Positions 50,837-59,431 of a stretch of 64,000 bases of DNA are shown here, piece by piece. The DNA is from SSC3 sp963769585. Its GTDB lineage: Bacteria; Actinomycetota; Actinomycetes; Propionibacteriales; Nocardioidaceae. A program made the position numbers and the translations under genes. The first letter of the stretch is position 1. The number at the start of each line of letters is the position of its first letter. Where the stretch lies: the NCBI GenBank assembly GCA_963769585.1, contig CAVYMJ010000006.1:1674001-1738000 (forward strand), read 5' to 3'. Under the pieces are notes generated by a model. The model saw only the letters and a program-made list of their open reading frames with translations. It was not told where the DNA came from and searched no databases.

Positions 50837-52227
50837 TGGGCATCCCCGAGCAGGCCAGCGGCCACCTCGTCGAGCCGCGCCCCGCGGGACGCCTTGACGA
50901 GTACGACGTCGCCGGGCCCGAGGTGCTCGCGCAGCCACGCCAGCGCCTCATCGTTGTCCCGCACGAACACCGACTCCTCTCCCCATGAACCTTCCAGGTA
51001 CGCGCCCAGGTGCATGGGCCGGGCCGGCTCTCCGACCACTACCAGCTGGTGGATGTCGAGTCGCACGGCAAGTCTGCCAATCGCGTCGTGCTCCTCACGA
51101 CTCGACTCGCCCAGCTCGCGCATCTCGCCCAACACCGCGACCGTCCGGGCTTGGGGTCCGCGGGCCCGTCCGATCGCGGCGAGGGCCTTCAGTCCGGCCT
51201 TCATCGAGTCGGGGTTGGCGTTGTAGGCGTCGTTGATCACGGTGACTCCGTCCCCCCGGTCGTGCACCTCCATGCGCCACTTGGACAGGCCGGCCACCTC
51301 GCTGAGGCTGGAGGCTACGGCGGCCAGCGGCAGTCCGAGCGCAACGGCGACGGCCGCGGCCGCGGCCGCGTTGCCCGCCTGGTGCTCACCCACCAGCCGC
51401 AAGTCCACCCGCGCAGTCACTCCCCCGGAGGCGAGCGTGAACGACGGACGGCCGAAGTCGTCGAGCTCGACCTCGCGCAGCTGTACGTCGGCGTCCGACT
51501 CGCCGAAGGTGAACACCCGCCCCTTGGTGCGGTCGGCCATCGCGGCGACGTAGGGGTCGTCGCGGTTGAGCACGGCGACGCCCTCGCTGGTGAGTGCCTC
51601 GACGAGCTCGCCCTTGGCCCTGGCGATGTCCGCCTGGCTGCCGAACTCCCCCAGGTGCGCCTTGCCGACGTTGAGCACCAACGACACGTCGGGCCTGGCG
51701 ATCGTGCAGAGCTCGGCGAGATGACCCACGCCGCGCGCCCCCATCTCGAGGACGAGGAACTCCGTGTCGGGGTCGGCACGCAGCACGGTCAGCGGGAGGC
51801 CCAGCTCGTTGTTGAAGGAGCCGTGCGTTGCGACGGTCGACCCGGCCTCGGCCAGGACGGCGGCCAGGAGGTCCTTGGTGCTGGTCTTGCCCTGCGAGCC
51901 GGTGACTGCGATGACTGTGAGGGCGCCTGCCTCGCGGAGCCTGCCCAGCACGTGGGCCGAGAGCAGCTGGAGAGCAAACTGCGGATCGGGCACGACCACC
52001 GTCGGATGCTCGGTGGCGCGCGAGCCGAGCACGGCCACCGCGCCGTTCTCTACCGCCTGCCCGGCGTACGTATGGCCGTCGACCTGCTCACCCACGAACG
52101 CGGCGAACAGTCCTCCGGGCTCGGCCAGCCGGCTGTCCACGACGGGCGGGCCGGACACCGTCACGTCGAGGCCGTGCAGCTCTCCCCCGACGACGGTGGC
52201 GAGCTCGGACAGGCTCATCGAGATCAA
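50833..52227 (-). CDS. murF: UDP-MurNAc-tripeptide--D-Ala-D-Ala ligase
   Basis: 464 aa. ATP loop VTGSQGKTSTKDLL, LEMGARGVGHLAEL and VINDAYNANPDSMKAGL are typical. It adds D-Ala-D-Ala. The N-terminus MISMSLSELATVVGG fits TTG 52227, which overlaps the murE stop as TTGA; ATG 52218 (461 aa) is the close alternative. Confidence 0.96.
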   Translation of the reverse strand: MISMSLSELATVVGGELHGLDVTVSGPPVVDSRLAEPGGLFAAFVGEQVDGHTYAGQAVENGAVAVLGSRATEHPTVVVPDPQFALQLLSAHVLGRLREAGALTVIAVTGSQGKTSTKDLLAAVLAEAGSTVATHGSFNNELGLPLTVLRADPDTEFLVLEMGARGVGHLAELCTIARPDVSLVLNVGKAHLGEFGSQADIARAKGELVEALTSEGVAVLNRDDPYVAAMADRTKGRVFTFGESDADVQLREVELDDFGRPSFTLASGGVTARVDLRLVGEHQAGNAAAAAAVAVALGLPLAAVASSLSEVAGLSKWRMEVHDRGDGVTVINDAYNANPDSMKAGLKALAAIGRARGPQARTVAVLGEMRELGESSREEHDAIGRLAVRLDIHQLVVVGEPARPMHLGAYLEGSWGEESVFVRDNDEALAWLREHLGPGDVVLVKASRGARLDEVAAGLLGDAQ

Positions 52228-53723
52228 GCTCGGCTCAGCTCCTCACGCAGGACCTCGCGGTCATCGAACGGTGTCACCACGCCGCCGACCTCCTGGCCGG
52301 CCTCGTGGCCCTTTCCGGCCACCACCACGACGTCGCCGTCGCCCGCCAGCGACACCGCGAGTCGGATGGCCTCACGGCGGTCACCGACCTCGTGTACCTC
52401 GGCGGCACCGGTCGCACCGGCACGGACCGCGGCCCGGATGGCCGCCGGATCCTCGGTTCGAGGGTTGTCGTCGGTGACTACCAGCACGTCAGCCAGCCGT
52501 GAGGCTACCTCGCCCATGATCGGACGCTTCCCCTGGTCACGATCGCCGCCCGCCCCGAGCACGATGATCAGCCGACCGGTCGTCCGCGGCCGGAGAGCGC
52601 TGAGCACAGCCGTCACCGCGTCCGGCTTGTGGGCGTAGTCCACGACCGCCAGGAAGGGCTGCCCCGCGTCGACCCGCTCGAGTCGTCCGGGCACGCCCCC
52701 CGCGGCGCCCATCGCTGCTGCTACCGCGGCAGGGTCGAACCCCGCCTCACCGAGCGTGGCGATGGCGCACAGCGCGTTGGCGACGTTGAAGTCACCCGCA
52801 AGCGGGACCTCGGCACGTCCGAGCTCCACCCCGCCGCGCACGACCGTGAAGGACGAGGACGCGGCTGTCGCCTCGACTGCCACCGCCTGCCAGTCCGCCT
52901 CCGCGAGGGTGGAGTAGGTGCGCATCGGGATGCTCGCCTCGTCGATGAGCCGGCGTCCGTGGGCGTCGTCGAGGTTGGTGAGCCCGACGCGCGCGCGGCC
53001 GGGAGAGAAGAGCCTGGCCTTGGCCTGGAAGTAGTCCTCCACGTCGGCGTGGAAGTCGAGATGGTCCCGGCCAAGGTTGGTGAAGGCTGCGACGTCGAAG
53101 ACGACGCCGTCGACGCGCCCCATGACCAGTGCGTGACTAGAGACCTCCATCGCACAGCCGTGCACGCCCTGCTCGCGCATCACGGCGAAGAGCGCATGCA
53201 GGTCCGTGGCCTCGGGTGTGGTCAGCGACGTCTCCAAGTCCTGCCCGTCGATCCTGGTACCGACGGTGCCGATCACGGCCGCCCGCTGGCCCGAGGCCTG
53301 CAGGGCTCCCTCGGCGAGCCGGGTAGTGGTGGTCTTGCCCTGCGTCCCGGTCACCGCGACCAGCCTGAGGTCCAGCGCCGGTTCCCCATAGATCCTGGCG
53401 GCAACAGAGCCCAGGACGGCGCGAGGCGAGGCGACCACCAGCACCGGCACCGGTACGTCGCCGATGAGGCTGACCCCGGCGCCGTCGGTCAGGATCGCGA
53501 CAGCACCCGCCGCGACTGCCTCCGCTGCGAAGGTGGCGCCGTGCACCTTGGAACCGGGCGGGGCGGCGAAGACGTCACCGGGCTCGACGGCTCTGCTGTT
53601 CAGGGTGACACCGGTGACCACCACCCCGGTGGGATCGCCGACGACCTGGATCAGGTCGTCCACCAAGTACGCCTGGACCGTGGGAAGCGGCGTCCGAAGT
53701 GGGACTTTCGGACGTGGAGCCAT
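52224..53723 (-). CDS. murE: UDP-MurNAc-L-Ala-D-Glu--diaminopimelate ligase
   Basis: 499 aa. ATP loop GTQGKTTTT (126-134), carbamylated Lys235 (YFQAKARLF) and the DAP-recognition motif DNPR (419-422), so the third residue is a diaminopimelate (meso or LL), not lysine. ATG 53723 is preceded by TAGATT and 7 nt, so a leaderless internal promoter is likely. ftsI ends 41 bp upstream. Confidence 0.97.
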   Translation of the reverse strand: MAPRPKVPLRTPLPTVQAYLVDDLIQVVGDPTGVVVTGVTLNSRAVEPGDVFAAPPGSKVHGATFAAEAVAAGAVAILTDGAGVSLIGDVPVPVLVVASPRAVLGSVAARIYGEPALDLRLVAVTGTQGKTTTTRLAEGALQASGQRAAVIGTVGTRIDGQDLETSLTTPEATDLHALFAVMREQGVHGCAMEVSSHALVMGRVDGVVFDVAAFTNLGRDHLDFHADVEDYFQAKARLFSPGRARVGLTNLDDAHGRRLIDEASIPMRTYSTLAEADWQAVAVEATAASSSFTVVRGGVELGRAEVPLAGDFNVANALCAIATLGEAGFDPAAVAAAMGAAGGVPGRLERVDAGQPFLAVVDYAHKPDAVTAVLSALRPRTTGRLIIVLGAGGDRDQGKRPIMGEVASRLADVLVVTDDNPRTEDPAAIRAAVRAGATGAAEVHEVGDRREAIRLAVSLAGDGDVVVVAGKGHEAGQEVGGVVTPFDDREVLREELSRA

Positions 53724-53730
53724 GCGGGCC

Positions 53731-53736
53731 AATCTA
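53731..53736 (-). promoter_or_regulatory. -10 box before murE
   Basis: TAGATT on the minus strand followed by GGCCCGC and the murE ATG, a TANNNT-N7-start layout. It may give the murE-to-ftsQ genes a transcript independent of the mraZ promoter. Confidence 0.55.
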
Positions 53737-53764
53737 GTGGTCGAGCTCGTGGCGGTGGCGGTGG

Positions 53765-55609
53765 TCACCACTTGACGGGGAGTCTGCGGCCCTCGACGCC
53801 GGTGGGCGGTACGGCGTACTTGCTCAGCAGGTAGCCCATGATCTTGTGGAACGCCGGGCCCCCGATCGTGCCACCGCCGCCGCCCTTGGGCGCGTGGACC
53901 ACGACGTAGACCAGGAACCGCGGCGCATCCGCCGGAGCGAACCCGGCGAACGACATGGTGAAGTGGCCGTCCGCGTAGCACCGGCAGGCGCCACCGACCT
54001 CCTGGGCGGTGCCGGTCTTGCCGGCGACGCGGTAGCCGGCGATCGCCGCTGAGGGGGCAGTGCCCCGGTCCGGGTCGGTGACGACCTCCATCATCTGAGC
54101 CGTCTGCCGGGCAGCCCGGGTGGACAGGACGCGTCGCGACTTCGCGACCCCCGACCCGACCACGGTGCCGTCATTGGTGGTCGCCGCGCCCTTCACGATG
54201 CTGGGCTGGACGTAGACGCCGCCGTTGGCGATGGTGTTGATCGCCGCAGCCATCTGGACCACGTTGACAGCCAGTCCCTGGCCGAAGGCGATGTTGTCCT
54301 TGTTGATCTCCCGCCAGCCCGACCAGTGCGGCAGCACCCCGGCCGACTCACCCTTCATGCCCATGCCGGTGCGGGAGCCGAGACCGAAGGCCCGGAGCCG
54401 GTCGTAGAGCTCGGCAGAGGCGAACTCGCGTGCGGCGAGGACCGTGCCGATGTTGGAGGACAGGGCGAGCACACCCGTCAGGGTCAGGTGGATCCGGCCG
54501 TGGACGAACCAGTCCTTGATCAGCCGGTCACTGGACTTGAGGCGCTCGGGGACGTCGATGCGCGTGCGTGGCGTCACCTTGCCGGCGTCCAGTAGAGACG
54601 ACAGGGTCAGCACCTTCTGCACCGACCCCGGCTCGTAGACGTCGCGGACCGAGCGGGCTCCGAGGTCGGCCTCGGGCGACTCCGTAGAGCGGTTCGAGTC
54701 GAACGTCGGGTAGTCAGCGAGACCGAGGAGCTCCCCGCTGCGGACGTCCATGACTACCGCCGAGCCGGTCCTGGCCCCGGAGCGCAACACCGTGTCGCGC
54801 AGCACACGCTGGGTGTACCACTGCACGTCCTGGTCGATCGTGAGTGCGACGTTCTTCCCTTGGGTGGGCGGCACTACGGAGTTGTCACCGAGCGGGATCC
54901 GGTTGCCGCCCCCGACCTCGAAGGTGGCCGAGCCGTCCCTGCCGGACAGCAGCCTGTCGAACATCAGCTCGGCGCCCTCGCCGGCCTGCCCCTCGGCATT
55001 GGTGAAGCCCACGAGGTTCGCGCCGACGTCGTGACCCGGGTAGGTCCGGACCGGGTCGAGCCGCGTGTCGATGCCCTTGTACTGCTTGTTCTCGAGCTCC
55101 TTGACCACCGCCCTGGCCTTGGTGGACGGCACCCGGCGTGCGAGGTACTGGAAGTGGGTGTCGGGCTTGCGCAGGGCGGTCAGGAGCTTGAAGTAGTCGA
55201 CGCCGAGCCGCTCGGCGATGATCCTGGCGATCTCCGGGGCGTGCTTGGCCGTCTTGGTCGGGTCCGCCACGATCATCAGCCCGTCCAGAGACTCGGCCAG
55301 GGGCGTCCCATTGCGGTCGGTGATGGTTCCCCGGGTCGCGGGCAGCACCTCGTTGACGACCCCCACGGCTCGCGCCTTCGCGGCGTACGTCGCGGCGTCG
55401 ACGCCCTGCAGCTGCAGGAGGCGTACGGCGAAGAGCGAGACCACCATCGCGATCACGATGAACCCGAGACGAAGCCGGGCCAACGACATCGCCCGGATGG
55501 CTGTGGTCGAGGTACGACGAGACCGGGGCCGGCGCCCCCGGGTCGGCCGCGTGGAGGCACGTGCCGGACGACGGGTCGGCTGCGAGCGCGGTCGCCTCGC
55601 CTGGGTCAC
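53765..55609 (-). CDS. ftsI: septal penicillin-binding protein (FtsI/PBP3 type)
   Basis: 614 aa class B transpeptidase. A long basic cytosolic N-terminus (~1-40, Arg/Pro-rich) precedes one TM helix (LGFIVIAMVVSLFAVRLLQL), the PBP dimer domain and the transpeptidase domain with SVQK (Ser329, Lys332), SSN (384-386) and KTG (531-533). It makes septal cross-links with FtsW. GTG 55609 follows GGGGAG. Confidence 0.97.
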   Translation of the reverse strand: MTQARRPRSQPTRRPARASTRPTRGRRPRSRRTSTTAIRAMSLARLRLGFIVIAMVVSLFAVRLLQLQGVDAATYAAKARAVGVVNEVLPATRGTITDRNGTPLAESLDGLMIVADPTKTAKHAPEIARIIAERLGVDYFKLLTALRKPDTHFQYLARRVPSTKARAVVKELENKQYKGIDTRLDPVRTYPGHDVGANLVGFTNAEGQAGEGAELMFDRLLSGRDGSATFEVGGGNRIPLGDNSVVPPTQGKNVALTIDQDVQWYTQRVLRDTVLRSGARTGSAVVMDVRSGELLGLADYPTFDSNRSTESPEADLGARSVRDVYEPGSVQKVLTLSSLLDAGKVTPRTRIDVPERLKSSDRLIKDWFVHGRIHLTLTGVLALSSNIGTVLAAREFASAELYDRLRAFGLGSRTGMGMKGESAGVLPHWSGWREINKDNIAFGQGLAVNVVQMAAAINTIANGGVYVQPSIVKGAATTNDGTVVGSGVAKSRRVLSTRAARQTAQMMEVVTDPDRGTAPSAAIAGYRVAGKTGTAQEVGGACRCYADGHFTMSFAGFAPADAPRFLVYVVVHAPKGGGGGTIGGPAFHKIMGYLLSKYAVPPTGVEGRRLPVKW

Positions 55610-55624
55610 CCTGCTCCCCTGTCG

Positions 55625-56197
55625 TCAGTCGCGGTCGTTGCTATTTCTACCCGCGCGGTCGCCCCGAACCCGGGTTGCCGCGCCGTCGCGGTCCGGGTCG
55701 AGCACGATGACCTTGCGTGGGAGGACCAGGGGCGCCGGGTCGAGCGAGGCCGGCTTGGCTGCCAGCGGCGCCTGGACCTTGAAGTCGTCAAGGCTGGTCG
55801 TCGGCCTGGCTTCTCCGATGATCCTGCCCGTGGACAGGTCCAGGAACGAGGGCGAGTCCGGCGGGCGCATTCCGTGGGTCTTGGCCCACACCGCGAGGCT
55901 CTGCGGGTCCCTGAGGTTGTCGAGCTCCATGCGCAGCTGCTGCTCTCGGGCATGCAGCTCGGTGGCGCGCGCCTGAAGGGCCGTCGCAGCGAACGAGTTC
56001 TTCTGCATGTGGGTGTTGAAGAAGAGCAGGCCTGCTACGCCGCCGAGCAGCACCAACCCGACCAGGATCGCGAACGGCACCCGCGGGGCCGACGCGCGAC
56101 GCTGACGCGGGACGACTGCCAGTCGAGCCCGCTCGACGGCGTCCTCGGCGAACCGGGGAACCCGAAGGTTGCGGGCCTGGTTCATCCAGGTGCTCAT
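55625..56197 (-). CDS. ftsL: FtsL-like divisome membrane protein
   Basis: 190 aa. A basic cytosolic part, one TM helix (~47-70, VPFAILVGLVLLGGVAGLLFF) and a coiled-coil segment (ATALQARATELHAREQQLRMELDNLRDPQSLAVWAKTHGM) match the FtsL/DivIC type; a further ~80-residue Pro/Asp-rich tail is added. ATG 56197 has TAGGGA. Its place between rsmH and ftsI supports the call. Confidence 0.9.
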   Translation of the reverse strand: MSTWMNQARNLRVPRFAEDAVERARLAVVPRQRRASAPRVPFAILVGLVLLGGVAGLLFFNTHMQKNSFAATALQARATELHAREQQLRMELDNLRDPQSLAVWAKTHGMRPPDSPSFLDLSTGRIIGEARPTTSLDDFKVQAPLAAKPASLDPAPLVLPRKVIVLDPDRDGAATRVRGDRAGRNSNDRD

Positions 56198-56228
56198 CGC
56201 TGGGTCCCTACAGCTGTGCGGGTTCGGT

Positions 56229-57188
56229 TCATGCGACTGCCCCTCGGCGTACTCGTTCCACTGCCCGCAGGCGCACCGATGCGGCGCGGGGGTTCTCCTC
56301 GATCTCGGCTGCCGACGCCTTCTCGGCACCGCGGGTCAACAGGCGCAGCACCGGCTCGTGCCCCTCCGGGACAACGGGCATGTCCGGCGGCACGTCCGTG
56401 GTGGACCCGGCAGCGAAGGCATGCTTGGCCAGCCGGTCCTCAAGCGAGTGGTAGCTCATGACGACGACCCGTCCACCGATCCCGATCGCGTTGATGGCGG
56501 CGGGGAGTGCCCGGCGCAAGGTCGACAGCTCGTCGTTGACCTCGATCCGCAGCGCCTGGAAGGTCCGCTTGGCAGGGTGGCCGCCGGTCCGACGGGCTGG
56601 TGCCGGGATCGCCTCGCGGATCAGGTCGACCAGGCGCGCGCTGTGGGTGAACGGCCTCCGGGTGCGCTCGCGCACCACGGTCTCGGCGATCCGCTTGGCG
56701 AACCGCTCCTCGCCGTACCACTTCAGGATGCGAGCCAGCTCCTTCGCCGGGTAGGTGTTGAGTACGTCGGCCGCGGTGGGTCCTGTGGTGTCGTCCATGC
56801 GCATGTCCAGCGGCGCGTCCTCGGCGTAGGCGAAGCCGCGTTCGCGGACGTCGAGCTGCATGCTGGAGACCCCGAGGTCGAAGAGCACCCCGTCGACACT
56901 GGGGCGTCCGAGCTCGTCCAGGACGTCAGCGATCTGGTCGTAGACCGCGTGCACGAACGTCACCCGCTCGGCGAAGTGCTCCAGCCGGCGGCGGCTCCGC
57001 TCGAGCGCCTGGGAGTCCCGGTCGATACCGATGACATGCGCCTGGGGGCAGCGCGTGAGCACCGCCTCGGTGTGACCGCCGAGCCCGAGGGTCGCGTCGA
57101 TGAGGACCGAGCCGGGCTGCTCCAGGGGCGGTGCGACGAGGGCAACGACCCGGTCGAGAAGCACCGGGACGTGGGCGGGCGTGTTCAT
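56229..57188 (-). CDS. rsmH: 16S rRNA m4C1402 methyltransferase
   Basis: 319 aa (MraW). N-terminus HVPVLLDRVVALVAPP, SAM motif LIDATLGLGGHTEAVL, LFDLGVSSMQLDVRERGFAY and the terminal RAVERVRRG. It methylates N4 of C1402 in 16S rRNA. Only 3 bp separate it from the 72-aa gene, and no ribosome site is seen, so it is probably translated by coupling. Confidence 0.96.
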   Translation of the reverse strand: MNTPAHVPVLLDRVVALVAPPLEQPGSVLIDATLGLGGHTEAVLTRCPQAHVIGIDRDSQALERSRRRLEHFAERVTFVHAVYDQIADVLDELGRPSVDGVLFDLGVSSMQLDVRERGFAYAEDAPLDMRMDDTTGPTAADVLNTYPAKELARILKWYGEERFAKRIAETVVRERTRRPFTHSARLVDLIREAIPAPARRTGGHPAKRTFQALRIEVNDELSTLRRALPAAINAIGIGGRVVVMSYHSLEDRLAKHAFAAGSTTDVPPDMPVVPEGHEPVLRLLTRGAEKASAAEIEENPRAASVRLRAVERVRRGAVA

Positions 57189-57191
57189 CGC

Positions 57192-57410
57192 TCAGGCGTG
57201 CTGACCGACGAGACTGACAAGAAGGAGAAGGGTCAGGGCCACGGCCACCGACGCTCCTGCCGAGAAGCAGGCGACGGCAACAGCGTCCCTGACCTCTTGC
57301 CGGACCCGCCGCACCGGGAGCGGCTGCTCGGAGGCGGCTCGCCTGAGCCGGTCAAGTGCGCAGGCGGTGCCTGCGTCCTGCCCGACCAGCCCCGCCGTCC
57401 AGATGCTCAT
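57192..57410 (-). CDS. 72-aa small membrane protein between mraZ and rsmH
   Basis: The N-terminal ~45 residues are soluble with Arg-rich RRVRQEVRDA; one TM helix (AVACFSAGASVAVALTLLLLVSLVG) forms the C-terminus. ATG 57410 follows GAGGGG. It ends 3 bp before rsmH. I do not recognise the family; position suggests a small divisome or wall-related membrane protein. Confidence 0.72.
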   Translation of the reverse strand: MSIWTAGLVGQDAGTACALDRLRRAASEQPLPVRRVRQEVRDAVAVACFSAGASVAVALTLLLLVSLVGQHA

Positions 57411-57586
57411 GACCTCGACCCCTCGATGTGGATGTGCTGGAACTGTCCGCTGAGTTCGCCGGGCCAGGTCCCCGCCCGCTCACTCCCCGGGTGTGGCCTT
57501 CTGGCACCGGGGAAGGTGTGACAGACGACCTGGGAGGTACCCGAGGGAGCGGGCGCGAGACCTCGCCCTGCGACTCTGTTGACTTG

Positions 57587-58018
57587 TCAGTACGGCGCGG
57601 GGAAGACGTCTTCCGAGAGCTCGGAGAACGCCTGCTCCTGTGATGCCTCGTAGTCGGCCCACGAGGCTGCATCCCAGATCTCCACCCGGTTCATGGTTCC
57701 GATGACTACGCAGTCCTTCTGCAGGCCGGCGTAGGAACGGAGCATGGGCGGAATGGTGATCCGGCCTTGCTTGTCGGGCGTCTCGTCGGAGGCGCCGGCG
57801 AAGAGCATCCGGACGTAGTCACGTCCAGCCTTGTTCGCCACCGGCATCGCCCTGAGCCGCTCGGTGAACCTGCCGAACTCCTCGTTCGACCAGACGTTGA
57901 GGCATCGCTCCTGCCCTCTGGTCACTACGAGTCCCTCCGCAAGCTCGTCCCTGAACTTCGCTGGGAGGAAAAGCCGGCCCTTGTCATCGAGCTTGGGCGT
58001 GTGGGTGCCGAAGAACAT
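57587..58018 (-). CDS. mraZ: transcriptional regulator MraZ
   Basis: 143 aa with two SpoVT-AbrB domains: FFGTHTPKLDDKGRLFLPAKFRDEL and ETPDKQGRITIPPMLRSYAGL. MraZ binds repeats in its own promoter and sets the level of the dcw cluster. ATG 58018 is the first gene of the run, just downstream of five 10-bp boxes. A 176-bp gap separates it from the 72-aa gene. Confidence 0.97.
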   Translation of the reverse strand: MFFGTHTPKLDDKGRLFLPAKFRDELAEGLVVTRGQERCLNVWSNEEFGRFTERLRAMPVANKAGRDYVRMLFAGASDETPDKQGRITIPPMLRSYAGLQKDCVVIGTMNRVEIWDAASWADYEASQEQAFSELSEDVFPAPY

Positions 58019-58021
58019 TCC

Positions 58022-58077
58022 GACACCTCACTTTCCTCCACTTCGCTCCACCATACTCCACTCTCCCCCACCGTCAA
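58022..58077 (-). promoter_or_regulatory. mraZ promoter overlapped by five 10-bp MraZ boxes
   Basis: Minus strand repeats every 10 bp: GTGGGGGAGA, GTGGAGTATG, GTGGAGCGAA, GTGGAGGAAA, GTGAGGTGTC (58071 to 58022). The promoter is TTGACG (58077-58072), 16-nt spacer, TATGGT (58055-58050), so the boxes cover spacer, -10 and leader. This fits direct self-repression by MraZ. Confidence 0.85.
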
Positions 58078-58385
58078 TCACTTTCGGCAATTTTTCGGCG
58101 GCTATTAGCGGGAGAGGCGCGAGTCGACCGGCAGTGACCTCGGGCCAAGGAAGGCACCTGCGCCCGCGGAGCGAGCCGTACTGAAGGGATCGTGGGGCGA
58201 AGTGGAGGGAACCGTGGGGCGAGGTGGAGGGTCGAACCGGGGTGGTCACTGTTTGATGACAACCGCTCGCGGGTGTTTGCTGGCCGGTAGGCATGTTGTT
58301 GACTACCCGGGTCACGTGAGCACGACGGGATCTGCGTGAGCATCGGTTAGCGCAGACTCGAACATGGGCAGAAGAGGGGAACGGT
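58078..58385. other. intergenic region between mraZ and moxR promoters
   Basis: Contains the plus-strand box cluster at 58192-58245. A TTGACT near 58293 and TAGCGC near 58348 could be parts of a moxR promoter but do not pair well. No gene seen. Confidence 0.5.
58192..58245 (+). promoter_or_regulatory. second cluster of MraZ-like GTGGRG boxes upstream of moxR
   Basis: Plus strand: GTGGGGCGAA (58192), GTGGAGGGAA (58202), GTGGGGCGAG (58214), GTGGAGGGTC (58224), and GGGGTGG (58239). Pairs are 10 bp apart and the pair repeats after 22 bp. The boxes match the mraZ operator but face the other way, 140-190 bp before moxR. Confidence 0.6.
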
Positions 58386-59408
58386 GTGACGTCACTGCAT
58401 GAGGACCTGCCCGGTAACACGGCGGGCTTGGGCGAGCCTGGTCGACATGCAGCAGCGGGCGCCGACCTGGAGACCCTGGCGCGGGTCACGAACCGGATCC
58501 GCGATGGGATCGAGAAGGTCATCGAGGGGAAGCCGGAGGTCACCAAGCTCGCCCTCGTCGTCCTCCTGGCGGAGGGTCACCTGCTCATCGAGGACGTCCC
58601 AGGCGTCGGCAAGACCATGCTCAGCAAAGCCCTCGCACGGACGATCGACTGCACCGTCCGGCGCATCCAGTTCACACCGGACCTGCTGCCTTCCGACGTC
58701 ACCGGCGTCTCGGTCTTCAACCAGGAGTCCCGCGAGTTCGAGTTCCGGCCGGGTGGCATCTTCGCCAACATCGTGGTCGGCGACGAGATCAACCGGGCCT
58801 CCCCCAAGACCCAGTCGGCCCTGCTCGAGTGCATGGAAGAGCGTCAGGTCACCGTCGACGGCACGACGTACCACCTCGAGCCGCCGTTCATGGTGATCGC
58901 GACCCAGAACCCGATCGAGATGGAGGGCACCTACGCGCTTCCCGAGGCGCAGCGCGACCGCTTCATGGCACGCCTGTCCATGGGCTACCCGGTCGAGAGC
59001 GCCGAGATCGCCATGCTGGCGTCGCACACCGCGCACAACCCCCTCGACGACCTTGAGCCGGTAACCGACGCTGCGGAGGTGGCCAAGCTGGTCGACATCG
59101 TGCATGCGGTGCACGTCTCGGAGGCGGTCCAGCGGTACGCCGTGGCTGTCACGACCGCCACCCGTCGTTCGCCCGAGCTCACGCTGGGAGCGTCGCCGCG
59201 TGCGACCCTCCACCTGGTCCGGGCAGCGAAGGCCGCGGCGGCACTCGGCGGGCGAGACTACGTGATCCCCGACGACGTGCAGGAGTACGCCGTACCGGTG
59301 CTGGCGCACCGACTGCTGCCGACCGTCGAGGCTTCGATGAGCGGCCGCACCACCGACGCCACGCTGCGCAACATCCTCAGCGCCGTTCGGCTACCCGAGT
59401 CGCGCTGA
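58386..59408 (+). CDS. MoxR-family AAA+ ATPase
   Basis: 340 aa. Walker A EDVPGVGKTMLSKAL (GVGKT 73-77), Walker B NIVVGDEINRASPKTQSALLE, sensor ATQNPIEMEGTYALPEAQRDRF. MoxR proteins act as chaperones for the DUF58 and VWA partners coded next to them. GTG 58386 follows AGGGGAA. First gene of moxR-DUF58-transglutaminase. Confidence 0.95.
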   Translation: MTSLHEDLPGNTAGLGEPGRHAAAGADLETLARVTNRIRDGIEKVIEGKPEVTKLALVVLLAEGHLLIEDVPGVGKTMLSKALARTIDCTVRRIQFTPDLLPSDVTGVSVFNQESREFEFRPGGIFANIVVGDEINRASPKTQSALLECMEERQVTVDGTTYHLEPPFMVIATQNPIEMEGTYALPEAQRDRFMARLSMGYPVESAEIAMLASHTAHNPLDDLEPVTDAAEVAKLVDIVHAVHVSEAVQRYAVAVTTATRRSPELTLGASPRATLHLVRAAKAAAALGGRDYVIPDDVQEYAVPVLAHRLLPTVEASMSGRTTDATLRNILSAVRLPESR

Positions 59409-59431
59409 CCGCGCGCGACGGGTTCCTGACC

